Virus record (IMG/VR): IMGVR_UViG_3300024520_000205
Span: 1-39,022 of that record
Source: a virus
DNA length: 39,022 nt
Strand: one strand, 5' to 3'
Shown here: positions 24,452 through 33,113 of the stretch, in pieces
Numbering within the stretch: the first letter of the stretch is position 1
Layout of the letters: each line of letters opens with the position of its first letter
Notes under the pieces: generated by a model
What the model was told of the DNA's origin: nothing
The model's database searches: none
What the model saw: only the letters and a program-made list of their open reading frames with translations
Translations under genes and position numbers: made by a program

Positions 24452-26655
24452 TGGCTTTAAGTAATAAACTATCATCCCCTCCACTGCATAACGTCCATAC
24501 AGAACTTGGAAAAGTTAAAACCGTAGAGCCGGGTAAACCTACTATTCCCTGGAATATGTGGTATCAGGATATTTACAACCGAGTCCCTGTAGTTGCTCCG
24601 GGTGGGTCTCTGGATGCTTCAAAGGATGTACAGACAGATTCAAGTGGGTTTCTAACTTCAATCACAAATACAGGTACGGTTTCAAATGTGATGAGTGATA
24701 GCCCAACTATTACAACTCAGTTCACATCCACAGGCACTAATATATTATCGGGTTTAACCTATCCTACAGTAGACGGTACAGCAGGGCAGGCAATTGTAAC
24801 GGATGGGGCCAATACACTATCATGGGCCAAAAACCTGTTTGATGTGGAAGCCGGAATTACAGCAGGTACCACTCAAACACAGGCCGGTGGTTATGCACTT
24901 ACTAAGTCTTTCAATGAAGTGGCTATATGCGCAACAGACGGGAACGCTGTTACCATGCCGAGTGCAAGTGTAGCGGAATACATTATAATTACAAATAATG
25001 GAGATGCTAATTTACAAATATTTCCCTTTCTAGGTGATAATTTTGAAGGTGTGGCTACTGATGCAAGTATAACTTTACCACCAAACACAGGCGGGGGTAC
25101 TGGGGCTAATTCAATATTTTGGGCTCAAGACGGTACTGTCTGGCAACAAATGAATAGTATTCCAACGGGTTACGGTTCAAACACTGGATCGGGCGGGGGT
25201 ACTAGGCATGGGTTAGCAATGTTTAAAGCTGTTACATCAACCCAAACATCCAACACACTAATGACATTGGACCAAGGGGCACATGGAATAGGGGATTTGT
25301 ATTTTGATGAACAATCAACACAGGTGGATTTACACCTTCTTTCGACTGGTTCAAGTGGGGCGAAACTAACTGTTGATTCAAACAGTGCTAATGCTAATGC
25401 AGATGCTGAACTTACCTTAGAAAGCACAGCAGGCGATCCTCAGATAAGGTTTCAAACAGCAAGTGGTGGGTCAGGAACATGGTTTCTTTTTGGTAGGGAT
25501 AACTCTACAACAGGCGACCCTTTAAAACTTTCATATGGTAACAGTATAGGTGACACTAATATATTTAGAGCTAAAACAGACGGGAACTTTTCATTTGAAG
25601 TAAGTGGCAAAGGCATTGAATGTTATGGACTTGGCACTGCTGATAGTGCAGCAGTAGGACAACCTACAGAGAATTTACATTTATATGACGATGGTACAAA
25701 CTCTGTTTTGGATGGTGGCCTAGCTTCCGGTGTGGGCGCTGTAGCCCACAGCCTAAAGATACAAACCCAAAGCACAGACGCTATTGAGATAGACACTTCT
25801 CAAGATGTAACAGTACCAAACCTCGCAGGAGCCGGAACAGAGATAGTAACAGCAGACTCAGCCGGTAAACTGGGGATAGTCACTAATCAAGTTTCTATCC
25901 CCATGAGTTTTGAAAGTTATGATGCAGAACCAGCAAGGGGAAGTGAATCAAATATTCATGGTGCTTTGCTTTCTTTGGCAACTGGACAGGCTTTGAACTC
26001 AGTACCCACAGACTTAGTAGTAACTAAGGGTATTGGTAAACTGGTTATCGTGATTAATGCAGGTTCAGACTTTTCAGGAAGCATTACAGTAACAGGAACA
26101 AGCGTAAACAGAAATACAGGAGCAACCACAGGGGCCGACACAGACACAATTACAGTAGACGCTCTAACAACCGATACCTCAACTACTGATTCAAACGGTA
26201 ATATGTTACATGCTTTTTCAGGTGCTTATATTACATCGAAATGGTTTACTGGTACGGTTACGCTTTCAACAGCAGATTTAACCCTGACAGATGTTGATGT
26301 TTGGCATTGTAGTTTCGAGCAGTTTAATGATATTGGGGCGCTTACTTTAGACACTTTTGATGTGAATTTACTCACTACTAATGCTAACGCAGAATTTGAC
26401 GCTTACCTGTATTGTTTGGAGGTAACGGGAACTGATAAATGCTCTATTACCAGATGTTCCAGTTTGAACGTAGGTGCAGACGGTGAGACCGCAATAGCTA
26501 ATAAATACTGGCGTTTAAGACGGGGAACAATTGCAAAGGCTTTAGACACAAGTACGGATGGGGTATGGGTTGATATACACTACTCAAACAGCCCTTCTTA
26601 TATAGAAGATATGACAATGAAAGTATGGGCAACCAGACTTCAAGCAGTAGGATAG
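24451..26655 (+). CDS. Large tail fibre/spike-type protein (734 aa)
   Basis: The first ~50 residues (SSPPLHNVHTELGKVKTVEPGKPTIPWNMWYQDIYNRV) are an attachment-type head, followed by low-charge, Thr/Ser/Gly-rich fibre sequence with repeated LTLESTAGDP/DNSTTGDPLKL-like units, then a C-terminal beta domain. Directly after gp10, it fits the fibre that binds the virion tail. A 7-bp hairpin (TGTGGGC/GCCCACA near 25733-25752) lies within the frame. No endosialidase or lyase motif seen. Confidence 0.75.
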   Translation: MALSNKLSSPPLHNVHTELGKVKTVEPGKPTIPWNMWYQDIYNRVPVVAPGGSLDASKDVQTDSSGFLTSITNTGTVSNVMSDSPTITTQFTSTGTNILSGLTYPTVDGTAGQAIVTDGANTLSWAKNLFDVEAGITAGTTQTQAGGYALTKSFNEVAICATDGNAVTMPSASVAEYIIITNNGDANLQIFPFLGDNFEGVATDASITLPPNTGGGTGANSIFWAQDGTVWQQMNSIPTGYGSNTGSGGGTRHGLAMFKAVTSTQTSNTLMTLDQGAHGIGDLYFDEQSTQVDLHLLSTGSSGAKLTVDSNSANANADAELTLESTAGDPQIRFQTASGGSGTWFLFGRDNSTTGDPLKLSYGNSIGDTNIFRAKTDGNFSFEVSGKGIECYGLGTADSAAVGQPTENLHLYDDGTNSVLDGGLASGVGAVAHSLKIQTQSTDAIEIDTSQDVTVPNLAGAGTEIVTADSAGKLGIVTNQVSIPMSFESYDAEPARGSESNIHGALLSLATGQALNSVPTDLVVTKGIGKLVIVINAGSDFSGSITVTGTSVNRNTGATTGADTDTITVDALTTDTSTTDSNGNMLHAFSGAYITSKWFTGTVTLSTADLTLTDVDVWHCSFEQFNDIGALTLDTFDVNLLTTNANAEFDAYLYCLEVTGTDKCSITRCSSLNVGADGETAIANKYWRLRRGTIAKALDTSTDGVWVDIHYSNSPSYIEDMTMKVWATRLQAVG

Positions 26656-26665
26656 GAGATATATT

Positions 26666-27874
26666 ATGGCATCATGGGATTGGAAAGATACACTAGGGGC
26701 CATAGGTGGCCCAACTGTTAGCGGTGCTTTAGGCATTGACCAGGCTATCACAGGCGGTCAAGGGGCAAATTACCTTGATAACGCAACTGGAAATGTGGCA
26801 AGCAATACCCTTGGCGCTATTGGTGGTGGTGTAGGTGATTACTTCATGGGGCCAACTAATGCAGCGGAAGCACAGGAACAAGCTGCAAGAGATGCCGTGG
26901 GATATGTAGGCGAAGGTTACAGCCAAGGTTTAGGAACTATGGGCGGTCTCGCTGATGCAGGAATGCAGGATTATCAAACCTACAGAAATCAGGTTCAAGG
27001 TGGTCAGTACCAAACCAATCCAAGGTCGTTTGAAACAGGTGGATACAACGCCCCTAATAGAGGTCAGACACCCGGTTTTAATCCTTACCAGCAAGGGCAG
27101 GCACCCGGCTTCCAACAATACAACAGAGGTCAAGACCCATCTTTCCAGAGGGCCGATGCAGGTAACTTTAATTTTGACTATCAACAGAGCCCCGGCTTTC
27201 AACAGCAATTAGACCAGACCCTTGGTGCCATACAGGGTAGCCACTCTGGACAAGGTTCAAGATTCTCAGGAGGTGCGACAAAGGATGCTATCGATTATGC
27301 CTCTGGGGCGGTATCTAGAGATTACGCTCAAGATTATAATCGCCAGCGTGGCGCTTTTGAGCAAGACAGAGGATTTGGAGAACGTCAAGCCGGACAGCAA
27401 AACCAGTTCAATCAGGGAAATTATCAATTCGGTCAGGGAATGGATGCTAACCAAATGGCACAGCAAAATCAATTCAGCCAGAACCAATATCAGTTCGGGA
27501 CGAATGTAGGTGTCGGTCAATCAGACCAAGCAAACGCCTATGGTAATCAAAACTTCTGGCAAGGTGCAGGGATGGATCAAGCTAATTCACAGTTTGGGTT
27601 TAATGCTGACTTAGCTGCCAATAACCAGAATTATGGAATGTACAATCAACAGAACCAACAGCAGGCCAATATGATGGCAGGTCTCGCAGGTTATGGCCCA
27701 CAAGCACAGCAGAATTACGCTAATATGCAGATAGGTCAAGGTGAAGCACTTGGAAACGCTGCTTTAGGTCTTGGGAATGCTCAAGCCAATAGTGCAATGG
27801 CAATGCAGAATACAGTCAATCCTATTTTGAATACCGCTGCCCAATTTGGGGGAGCATATTTAGGCGCAGGATAA
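26666..27874 (+). CDS. Gln/Asn/Gly-rich virion protein (402 aa)
   Basis: After an N-terminal segment (WDWKDTLGAIGGPTVSGALGIDQAITGG), residues ~110-370 are low complexity with YQ/FQ/NQ repeats (TPGFNPYQQGQAPGFQQYNRGQDPSFQ; FNQGNYQFGQGMDANQMAQQNQF). The pattern resembles tail-needle or internal proteins found near phage tail genes; prion-like, possibly flexible. Located between two fibre genes. Role unknown. Confidence 0.65.
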   Translation: MASWDWKDTLGAIGGPTVSGALGIDQAITGGQGANYLDNATGNVASNTLGAIGGGVGDYFMGPTNAAEAQEQAARDAVGYVGEGYSQGLGTMGGLADAGMQDYQTYRNQVQGGQYQTNPRSFETGGYNAPNRGQTPGFNPYQQGQAPGFQQYNRGQDPSFQRADAGNFNFDYQQSPGFQQQLDQTLGAIQGSHSGQGSRFSGGATKDAIDYASGAVSRDYAQDYNRQRGAFEQDRGFGERQAGQQNQFNQGNYQFGQGMDANQMAQQNQFSQNQYQFGTNVGVGQSDQANAYGNQNFWQGAGMDQANSQFGFNADLAANNQNYGMYNQQNQQQANMMAGLAGYGPQAQQNYANMQIGQGEALGNAALGLGNAQANSAMAMQNTVNPILNTAAQFGGAYLGAG

Positions 27875-27884
27875 AGGAGTAAAA

Positions 27885-28793
27885 ATGGCATCAAATCTAA
27901 CAGCAACACGCTTTCAGTCTTTTCTGGCAGATGGTACAACACCAAATGCTTCTGGGAAAGTTTATGTGTATGAAAATACAACGGTGGTTGAAACCAATTC
28001 ATATACAGACCGGGCAGCAGGCACTCCAAACCTAAATCCCGTTATTTGTGACAGTGGTGGTTATTGTGCCATTTGGCTTCCAGAAGGGGCTCAATACACT
28101 ATTGCAGAAGAAACTAGCGCAGATGTGCCAATTCGGAGTACAGACGGTATTTCAGTAACAGACCTTGAGAACTGGGTTGTATCTGGCTCAAATATAAGCT
28201 TCAGTGCTGGTAATGTAGGAATAGGTGGGGTAGCTGGTTCAGAGACTTTGAAAGTAACTGGGACTTTCGCAGTTACTTCTACTGCTGCAATAACTGGTAA
28301 TGTAACTCTGGATAGAGCGTTGACAGTAAATGAATCCGGCTCTGATTTTGACTTGAGAGCAGAAGGGCTTACAGCCACAAATTTATTCGTAGTTAACGCC
28401 GGGGCCGATCAGGTTAATATAGGAACCACTACAGAAGGGGCTTTAGCTCAGTTTTCATCTGGTCTAATTTCCTTAAAACAACTTACTCAAGTAACGGGTG
28501 GGTTACAGGTTCTTAGTGGTGATTTGAATATCTCTGCTGCTGGGGCTGCTCTTGCTATAAATACTGGGGTTGCTACTGATTACGCAGGTACAGCTGTATT
28601 ATCTGGTGGGACTATAACAGTGAGTCATACCGGGATTACTGCCACTGATTTGATAATTTGCTCAAGGTCTACCACTGGAGGCACTGAGGGGCATTTATCT
28701 TATACAATATCAGCATCGACTAGCTTTACAATAAACAGTTCAAGCGGAAGCGATACAAGCACAATAGCGTACTTAATCGTCAAACAATTATAG
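27885..28793 (+). CDS. Tail fibre protein (302 aa)
   Basis: The N-terminus (FQSFLADGTTPNASGKVYVYENTT, LNPVICDSGGYCAIWLPEGAQYTIAEE) is the common phage fibre/spike head domain (LNPVxLDxxGxxxIWL). The remainder is a Gly/Ala/Thr beta shaft ending in ISASTSFTINSSSGSDTSTIAYLIV, like a trimeric fibre tip. AAAGGAG precedes the ATG. Confidence 0.8.
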   Translation: MASNLTATRFQSFLADGTTPNASGKVYVYENTTVVETNSYTDRAAGTPNLNPVICDSGGYCAIWLPEGAQYTIAEETSADVPIRSTDGISVTDLENWVVSGSNISFSAGNVGIGGVAGSETLKVTGTFAVTSTAAITGNVTLDRALTVNESGSDFDLRAEGLTATNLFVVNAGADQVNIGTTTEGALAQFSSGLISLKQLTQVTGGLQVLSGDLNISAAGAALAINTGVATDYAGTAVLSGGTITVSHTGITATDLIICSRSTTGGTEGHLSYTISASTSFTINSSSGSDTSTIAYLIVKQL

Positions 28794-28800
28794 GAGAAAA

Positions 28801-29028
28801 ATGGAAACTGAGGCAACATTTACAGACAGTGATTTCAAACAATTCAGTGAATTAAACCCACTAGCATGGTTTCAACTGTGCAATATCAGATTAACCCGAA
28901 TTATCGGGGAAATGCAGATTATAAAAAGCAATATGGAAAAGCACGCGATAGAGCAAGACGCTCATATATCCGATTTAGAGCAGATAATAGAGGATTCTAA
29001 AAAAGAGTTACCTGAGACTCCGGCATAA
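28801..29028 (+). CDS. Small protein ending the late operon (75 aa)
   Basis: AGGAGAAAA precedes the ATG. The protein is acidic and helical (IRLTRIIGEMQIIKSNMEKHAIEQDAHISDLEQII, coiled coil at the end). Its last 32 bases overlap the end of the convergent leftward gene at 28997. No terminator hairpin is evident at the junction. Confidence 0.65.
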   Translation: METEATFTDSDFKQFSELNPLAWFQLCNIRLTRIIGEMQIIKSNMEKHAIEQDAHISDLEQIIEDSKKELPETPA

Positions 29029-29287
29029 CAGCCCTCGAAACTCTGACTGTCATTCCGTTCTCTATCCTGGAACCACATTCCTCAAGTACACCGTTTTGGT
29101 GTAATTCTGTAATTCTAGGCTGGCAGAAATTTAGATTGTCAGAACCGGGTTTTAATGAGCGCAGTACCTCCCTGTCAGTTAATTGCTTCCGTCCAAAGTA
29201 GAAGTGTTCAAATATCATTTGTGATCTGGATTTCTTCTTACCGGAATTAATCATACTCTTGTAAGCCTCAAGTGAATTAGGGTGCAT
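28997..29287 (-). CDS. Winged-helix-like protein (96 aa)
   Basis: Residues 25-80 (IFEHFYFGRKQLTDREVLRSLKPGSDNLNFCQPRITELHQNGVLEECGS) have the helix-turn-helix and ARITELxxxGxLxE wing pattern of phage winged-helix proteins. It is the last gene of the leftward operon and overlaps the convergent late operon by 32 bases. May bind DNA; specific role unknown. Confidence 0.7.
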   Translation of the reverse strand: MHPNSLEAYKSMINSGKKKSRSQMIFEHFYFGRKQLTDREVLRSLKPGSDNLNFCQPRITELHQNGVLEECGSRIENGMTVRVSRAVMPESQVTLF

Positions 29288-29699
29288 TTCTAACCTCCTT
29301 TGGTGCTTTTTGTAGTGGTTGCCAGTGGGTCACGTTCTCGCAACTATCCCAACCCCCATTGGTTATTATCTGCCATTCCCCGTCAATTAAAATACCACAA
29401 TCGACAAGCCCATTATCACAAAGCAACACTTTTACATTTTCTTTAGGGAGCACATCGTCAACCGAAAGCCACCTTTTATATAAGAGTTTCCATAGTTTAT
29501 TTTCCCTCACGGCTTTTTTGTACTTTTCCATTTGTACCTGATAAAGTACCCAAGTAACTGGGTTTAGCTGTGTACCTAGCTCTGTGTAGTCGTGACCGGC
29601 GTTGCAGTCTTTGAGTAGTGCGTCATGTTCAAATGCTCTTGATTTCCACCATTCAGAATCTTCACAGCCACATTTTTCAATAGTCTCTGGTTGTTTCAT
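29277..29699 (-). CDS. DUF551 protein (140 aa)
   Basis: The C-terminal half has the DUF551 signature: WLSVDDVLPKENVKVLLCDNG (about residues 76-97), followed by GWDSCENVTHWQPL (118-131). The N-terminal half carries a Cys-rich start (KCGCEDSEWWKSRAFEHD) and helices. DUF551 proteins are frequent in phage early operons; their role is unknown. Overlaps the 28997 gene by 11 bases. Confidence 0.85.
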   Translation of the reverse strand: MKQPETIEKCGCEDSEWWKSRAFEHDALLKDCNAGHDYTELGTQLNPVTWVLYQVQMEKYKKAVRENKLWKLLYKRWLSVDDVLPKENVKVLLCDNGLVDCGILIDGEWQIITNGGWDSCENVTHWQPLQKAPKEVRNAP

Positions 29700-29711
29700 T
29701 TATGCCCCTTT

Positions 29712-29906
29712 TTAGTCATCTAATCCTATGATCGGCCTGTTAATAAACTCGTTAAACTCATCCATGCAATCTATTTTTCTGATTAGCACAGCACTTTTAC
29801 ACCAAGTACATTTGAAAGCGTAATAAGCCACTTTCTCTACACTCAAATCCCGCATGAAATGGCAGTCCTCATAACAATTTGGGCACATTACAACGCTGTT
29901 ATCCAA
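29712..29906 (-). CDS. Small zinc-ribbon protein (64 aa)
   Basis: CPNC (residues 8-11) and CTWC (34-37) form a zinc ribbon; the tail is acidic. Overlaps the start of its upstream neighbour at 29899 by a few codons, typical of coupled translation. Function unknown. Confidence 0.65.
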   Translation of the reverse strand: MDNSVVMCPNCYEDCHFMRDLSVEKVAYYAFKCTWCKSAVLIRKIDCMDEFNEFINRPIIGLDD

Positions 29907-30270
29907 CTGGCAAAGCCTCCCAATATCTTTTGTCTAAGTCTTGCTCAGATTCATCACCAAACCTATTCACAATAATAAGCCTTAGGTGCCAGTAGTAATA
30001 TTCAAAGTCAGCATATGCAAAACCAAGCTGATCCCACTTCACATCATCAATATAATTGGTGTTTTCAATTTCAAATATTATGCACTCTTTTTTTTCAATA
30101 TTCCATAGGTAGGCATCAGGAATAAAATCAATTCTTATTTCCTCAAAACCCTCTTCTTTATCGGCCATTTCCTCTATAATCATATTCATGACTTTTTTGA
30201 ATTTATAGCGCATTATTGAAGGGTATCTTTTCTTAATTTTTTGAAAGACTTCTATTTCATTCTGACTCAT
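29899..30270 (-). CDS. Putative PD-(D/E)xK-like protein (123 aa)
   Basis: Contains IDFIPDAYLWNIEKKECIIFEIENTN (residues 47-72): a Pro-Asp followed ~17 residues later by E-x-E in a strand, similar to the core of PD-(D/E)xK nucleases but with N instead of K after the E-I-E. It may be a degenerate nuclease fold. Start overlaps the 44-aa gene upstream by ATGA. Confidence 0.6.
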   Translation of the reverse strand: MSQNEIEVFQKIKKRYPSIMRYKFKKVMNMIIEEMADKEEGFEEIRIDFIPDAYLWNIEKKECIIFEIENTNYIDDVKWDQLGFAYADFEYYYWHLRLIIVNRFGDESEQDLDKRYWEALPVG

Positions 30271-30401
30271 TTAATATCCCCCACAGCCTTTAAATAATCC
30301 AGGTATAACAAACAGCCCTCAACCCTCTCCAGTGCTTTTTGCCTTGGGGTCAGCTTGCGCCATCTTGCTAGTTCAGCTTTTTTTCTTGTATCACTCTGCA
30401 T
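30267..30401 (-). CDS. Small basic protein (44 aa)
   Basis: Starts at ATG 30401 and ends in TGA overlapping the next ATG. The product (MQSDTRKKAELARWRKLTPRQKALERVEGC...) is a helical, basic peptide. Support is the ATGA coupling and lack of another gene in this gap. Confidence 0.5.
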   Translation of the reverse strand: MQSDTRKKAELARWRKLTPRQKALERVEGCLLYLDYLKAVGDIK

Positions 30402-30435
30402 TTTCAGCCTCCAGTTGCTTGATTAATAGTTTGGC

Positions 30436-30708
30436 CTATGCTTCTGCCATTTCAGCAAGGTTTACAAGTCCCTGCCTTAGTGGGTGATAATTTTCTTTCA
30501 GAAACCATGAATTAGAAAGTAGACCCTCCAGCGCCCTCCCCGAGAACTCATAAAGCCAGTTCCTAGCCCCTCCATCTGTCAGGCCCTTCTGGTATGCTTC
30601 ATCATAAACGGTGGATGATTCCTTTACCGCTTCTTTCATTTGGTCATAAAGAGATTTCTTAACCCATTGCTCCCCGTCGTGATCTATTGTTTCTGTTACT
30701 TGTGTCAT
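30436..30708 (-). CDS. Unknown protein (90 aa)
   Basis: Starts VTETIDHDGEQWVKKSLYDQMK, an opening common in short phage proteins with a DGEKWV motif, then helices. AGGGAAC upstream of the ATG. Unrecognised family. Confidence 0.62.
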   Translation of the reverse strand: MTQVTETIDHDGEQWVKKSLYDQMKEAVKESSTVYDEAYQKGLTDGGARNWLYEFSGRALEGLLSNSWFLKENYHPLRQGLVNLAEMAEA

Positions 30709-30782
30709 AAGTTCCCTCCAGGTCGTATTGTGAGTTTGTACATAAGGGTTACTTGTTCGTTTAATAAGTCTGGTTCTAGCAT
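30705..30782 (-). CDS. Possible 25-aa peptide
   Basis: A GGAGGAAAAATG start with a near-perfect ribosome site opens a 25-codon frame (MLEPDLLNEQVTLMYKLTIR...) whose TGA overlaps the ATG at 30708. Both neighbours overlap it by a few bases. The strong site and overlaps support translation or at least coupling. Confidence 0.45.
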   Translation of the reverse strand: MLEPDLLNEQVTLMYKLTIRPGGNL

Positions 30783-31048
30783 TTTTCCTCCTTTCCTTCG
30801 AGAGTTTCTAACATTTTAACATTTTGCTCAAACATGTTAAAATCACTTTGAGACCCCATAATTATCTCCCCCCAGTTATTCATTAGATTCATCATTTTAT
30901 CATAGACAAATCTCGGTATTATATTGAAGGTTTCTGACCTAGCCTTTCCTATAGGGTTTTCCATCTTGATTGTAATTTTGACAGCATATGCCCTTTCTAT
31001 GGTTTCTTTCCGTTTATAATCATCTATTATTTCCTTGTCTGTTTTCAT
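30776..31048 (-). CDS. Unknown protein (90 aa)
   Basis: Helix (DKEIIDDYKRKETIERAYA), a beta strand pair, then helices (YDKMMNLMNNWGEIIMGSQ). AAGGAGAAAAA before the ATG. No family recognised. Confidence 0.62.
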   Translation of the reverse strand: MKTDKEIIDDYKRKETIERAYAVKITIKMENPIGKARSETFNIIPRFVYDKMMNLMNNWGEIIMGSQSDFNMFEQNVKMLETLEGKEEKC

Positions 31049-31058
31049 TTTTTCTCCT

Positions 31059-31337
31059 TTAGTAATGTTCTCTTAAAGTATCCAAAACTTTCGATTGTTG
31101 TTCTGAAGTAAAATCAGCCCCTCTCTTGCAAATGCGCTCTATGTCATTGTACATACTGACGTTGCCAACTATTCTTTGTGCGGTTTTCCCTATAATCCAA
31201 AAAATACCGACCCATATAATGGCGTATACTGTCATCTGGAAGTAAGGCCAAAAAAAGTGGATTAAGGCCAGACTGTAAGCCCCTTCCCCCGCTTTACCAA
31301 CCATTTCAAGTATCATTTTTAATTGCTCTATGTTCAT
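31059..31337 (-). CDS. Small membrane protein (92 aa)
   Basis: ATG 31337 (MNIEQLK) has AAAGGAGAAAAA just upstream; an in-frame TTG ten codons earlier lies in the RNA stem at 31355-31404 and is unlikely. Residues 18-48 (YSLALIHFFWPYFQMTVYAIIWVGIFWII) form one or two membrane helices; the C-terminus is charged. Could be a holin-like or exclusion protein; not proven. Confidence 0.65.
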   Translation of the reverse strand: MNIEQLKMILEMVGKAGEGAYSLALIHFFWPYFQMTVYAIIWVGIFWIIGKTAQRIVGNVSMYNDIERICKRGADFTSEQQSKVLDTLREHY

Positions 31338-31354
31338 TTTTTCTCCTTTAAAGC

Positions 31355-31404
31355 CTACCGGGTGCAAGGAACAAACTTGCGGGCGTGATTACCCTACCCG
31401 GTAG
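31355..31404 (-). ncRNA. Compact three-way-junction RNA element in 5' UTR
   Basis: CTACCGGGT (31355-31363) pairs with ACCCGGTAG (31396-31404), 9 perfect pairs. Inside lie two hairpins with almost no linkers: GCAAG/CTTGC (31364-31368 with 31376-31380) and GGG/CCC (31381-31383 with 31392-31394). On the transcribed minus strand the element ends about 5 bases before the ribosome site of the 31337 gene. It may be a cis-regulatory or protein-binding element, or an intergenic stabiliser; family unknown. Confidence 0.65.
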
Positions 31405-31412
31405 ACTATTTG

Positions 31413-31943
31413 TTATTCTCTTATTTTGGCTAATATTTCAGAAATCTTGTATGAATCCTGAATCTTGAAAGACTCAAGGAATCCTTCTATGGTTTCTTTC
31501 GCTCTCTTTTTCGCTTTTTCTTGGAGAATTGGAAAACTTTCAAGGCAGTCCCCCCATCGACCTAGAATATAATCGCCCGTTCCGATACGCCAATTATACT
31601 GACAAGCTATGACAACAGGGTCGGGCTCTTTTCTTTCTGGTGACATGATATGTATAGTTCTGTCTGTTATGTTTAACGATTTAAAGTGACTTGCTAATTG
31701 AAGTATCCTTATGGGTATCACCTCTTCCTCAAAATTTTCTAATGGGGTTACTTTAGGGAATAGCGTGGTATAAGTGAATACTTCGTCATCATTCATTTTT
31801 CTATATGGGCAAATATCTTTAGATTCGGAAGTAAGATTTTTCTGCCCTTTTAATCCTAAATCATCAACAAACTTTTCATATTCGGTTTTATTTTCTATCG
31901 CCATTTCGGCAACTTCTGTGTTTTCAAATGTTTCTATTTCCAT
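31413..31943 (-). CDS. Unknown protein (176 aa)
   Basis: AAAGGAAC precedes ATG 31943. The N-terminus is acidic; the centre (EEEVIPIRILQLASHFKSLNITDRTIHIMSPERKEPDPVVIACQYNWRIGTGDYILGRWGD) looks globular and conserved-type; the C-terminus is helical. Not recognised. Sits between the recombination genes and small membrane genes of the operon. Confidence 0.68.
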   Translation of the reverse strand: MEIETFENTEVAEMAIENKTEYEKFVDDLGLKGQKNLTSESKDICPYRKMNDDEVFTYTTLFPKVTPLENFEEEVIPIRILQLASHFKSLNITDRTIHIMSPERKEPDPVVIACQYNWRIGTGDYILGRWGDCLESFPILQEKAKKRAKETIEGFLESFKIQDSYKISEILAKIRE

Positions 31944-31956
31944 TTTGTTCCTTTGG

Positions 31957-32328
31957 TTATTTGTTTCTACGCAACCAATCGTCAGGGCTTTCTAAATAAG
32001 TCTCCCATTCAACGGCTATATATTTAAGTGATTTGTCTATAAGTTCTGAAAATTCTGTTGTATTCATTTTACTTGTAGGCTGGACTATCCAATCCTCTAA
32101 TTCAGGGATGTATTTTAAAGCACATTTGGCTTTTAGAAACTCCTTTGCAAAACTGGCTGAAACTTTCTTTTTCATCCGTTCTTGAAGAATTAAGGCAAAT
32201 GAAGGGGCTAAATATCCATGAAAATACCTGTTTTGTGGGCTTGTCCGTTTATTCTTGAACTTCTCAATTTCATAAAACCCATCAGCGACAGGCTCTATGA
32301 TTTTATTGTTTAGTACCTGGATTTTCAT
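31957..32328 (-). CDS. NinB-like recombination accessory protein (123 aa)
   Basis: KRTSPQNRYFHGYLAP (residues 26-41) and TSKMNTTEFSELIDKSLKYIAVEWETYLESPDD (83-115) match the pattern of NinB-like and related phage proteins adjacent to recombinases. In lambda, NinB (Orf) binds single-stranded DNA/SSB and replaces RecFOR functions. It overlaps the ERF gene by ATGA, which supports a recombination role. Family assignment moderate. Confidence 0.65.
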   Translation of the reverse strand: MKIQVLNNKIIEPVADGFYEIEKFKNKRTSPQNRYFHGYLAPSFALILQERMKKKVSASFAKEFLKAKCALKYIPELEDWIVQPTSKMNTTEFSELIDKSLKYIAVEWETYLESPDDWLRRNK

Positions 32329-33113
32329 TCGCCATGTGCCAGAAAAAGGGTGTCAAGTATCTTTTTGTTTTCTGGTGTATCAAGTAGTTTATTCTGGTTA
32401 AGCTGTGTTTCTAGTGTTTTGACTGTTTCAAGGTCAGCACATCTTGAGGCTATCCCTGACCATTCTTTCTGTAGATCCTCTGGGGATTGATTAGCGTTTA
32501 CTGGTGGGGTTCCGTGGACTCTCATTCTATGGGTCTCAAAAAGCATCTTCCAAGTTTCTATCTTATCACCTCGCTTTCCAGACAACCAACCCCAAGCACC
32601 CTTGGTGTGTTTCTTTTGGAATGCTTTGGCATAATTAGTGTATTCTTCTGGAGTTCTGAGTTCTAGCAATTCACCATTTACAGAAGCCCGAGAGGGTAGT
32701 TTGGGGCCGTTTACAGGGGGTTTCATTGTATCCGCATCTTTGGTGTCATCAATACAGAAAAGACCATTAAGGGCATATTTACGGGCATAGGAGCTTGCTG
32801 TGCCTGTTATCTGACTTTCATCCATTCCTTTTCTGGAAAGCGGTTCCCTGGCAAAGGCTGAGACTGATACATTCCCATCTTGCCCGAAGTTTTTACCATC
32901 CTGATTGTAAAGTTTTGCAGTGGCTTTTATGTAGTAACGGTCTCCAATCAAAACTATTTCATCAGTAATCGTTAATGAACACTCTTGTTCAGCTAATAGC
33001 GGTTTGACAGCGTTTAGAATATCCTCACAGCTACGGTATTTATACTTACCAAAGGCATTGGTCTGGCCTTTCGGCGCCTTTAAGGCGCTTTGTATTAGTT
33101 GTAATTCTTTCAT
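32325..33113 (-). CDS. erf: ERF-family single-strand annealing protein
   Basis: The 262-residue protein has the ERF core: KYKYRSCEDILNAVKPLLAEQECSL (residues 24-48), YYIKATAKLYN, and the diagnostic SQITGTASSYARKYALNGLFCIDDTKDADT (101-130). P22 Erf anneals single strands for genome circularisation and recombination. The C-terminal ~100 residues are a variable domain. It overlaps genes on both sides by ATGA, in one operon with the NinB-like gene. Confidence 0.92.
   Translation of the reverse strand: MKELQLIQSALKAPKGQTNAFGKYKYRSCEDILNAVKPLLAEQECSLTITDEIVLIGDRYYIKATAKLYNQDGKNFGQDGNVSVSAFAREPLSRKGMDESQITGTASSYARKYALNGLFCIDDTKDADTMKPPVNGPKLPSRASVNGELLELRTPEEYTNYAKAFQKKHTKGAWGWLSGKRGDKIETWKMLFETHRMRVHGTPPVNANQSPEDLQKEWSGIASRCADLETVKTLETQLNQNKLLDTPENKKILDTLFLAHGE

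Noticed and set aside
25733-25752. 7-bp hairpin TGTGGGC/GCCCACA as a terminator
   Set aside because: It lies inside the fibre gene with no U run and no frame break.
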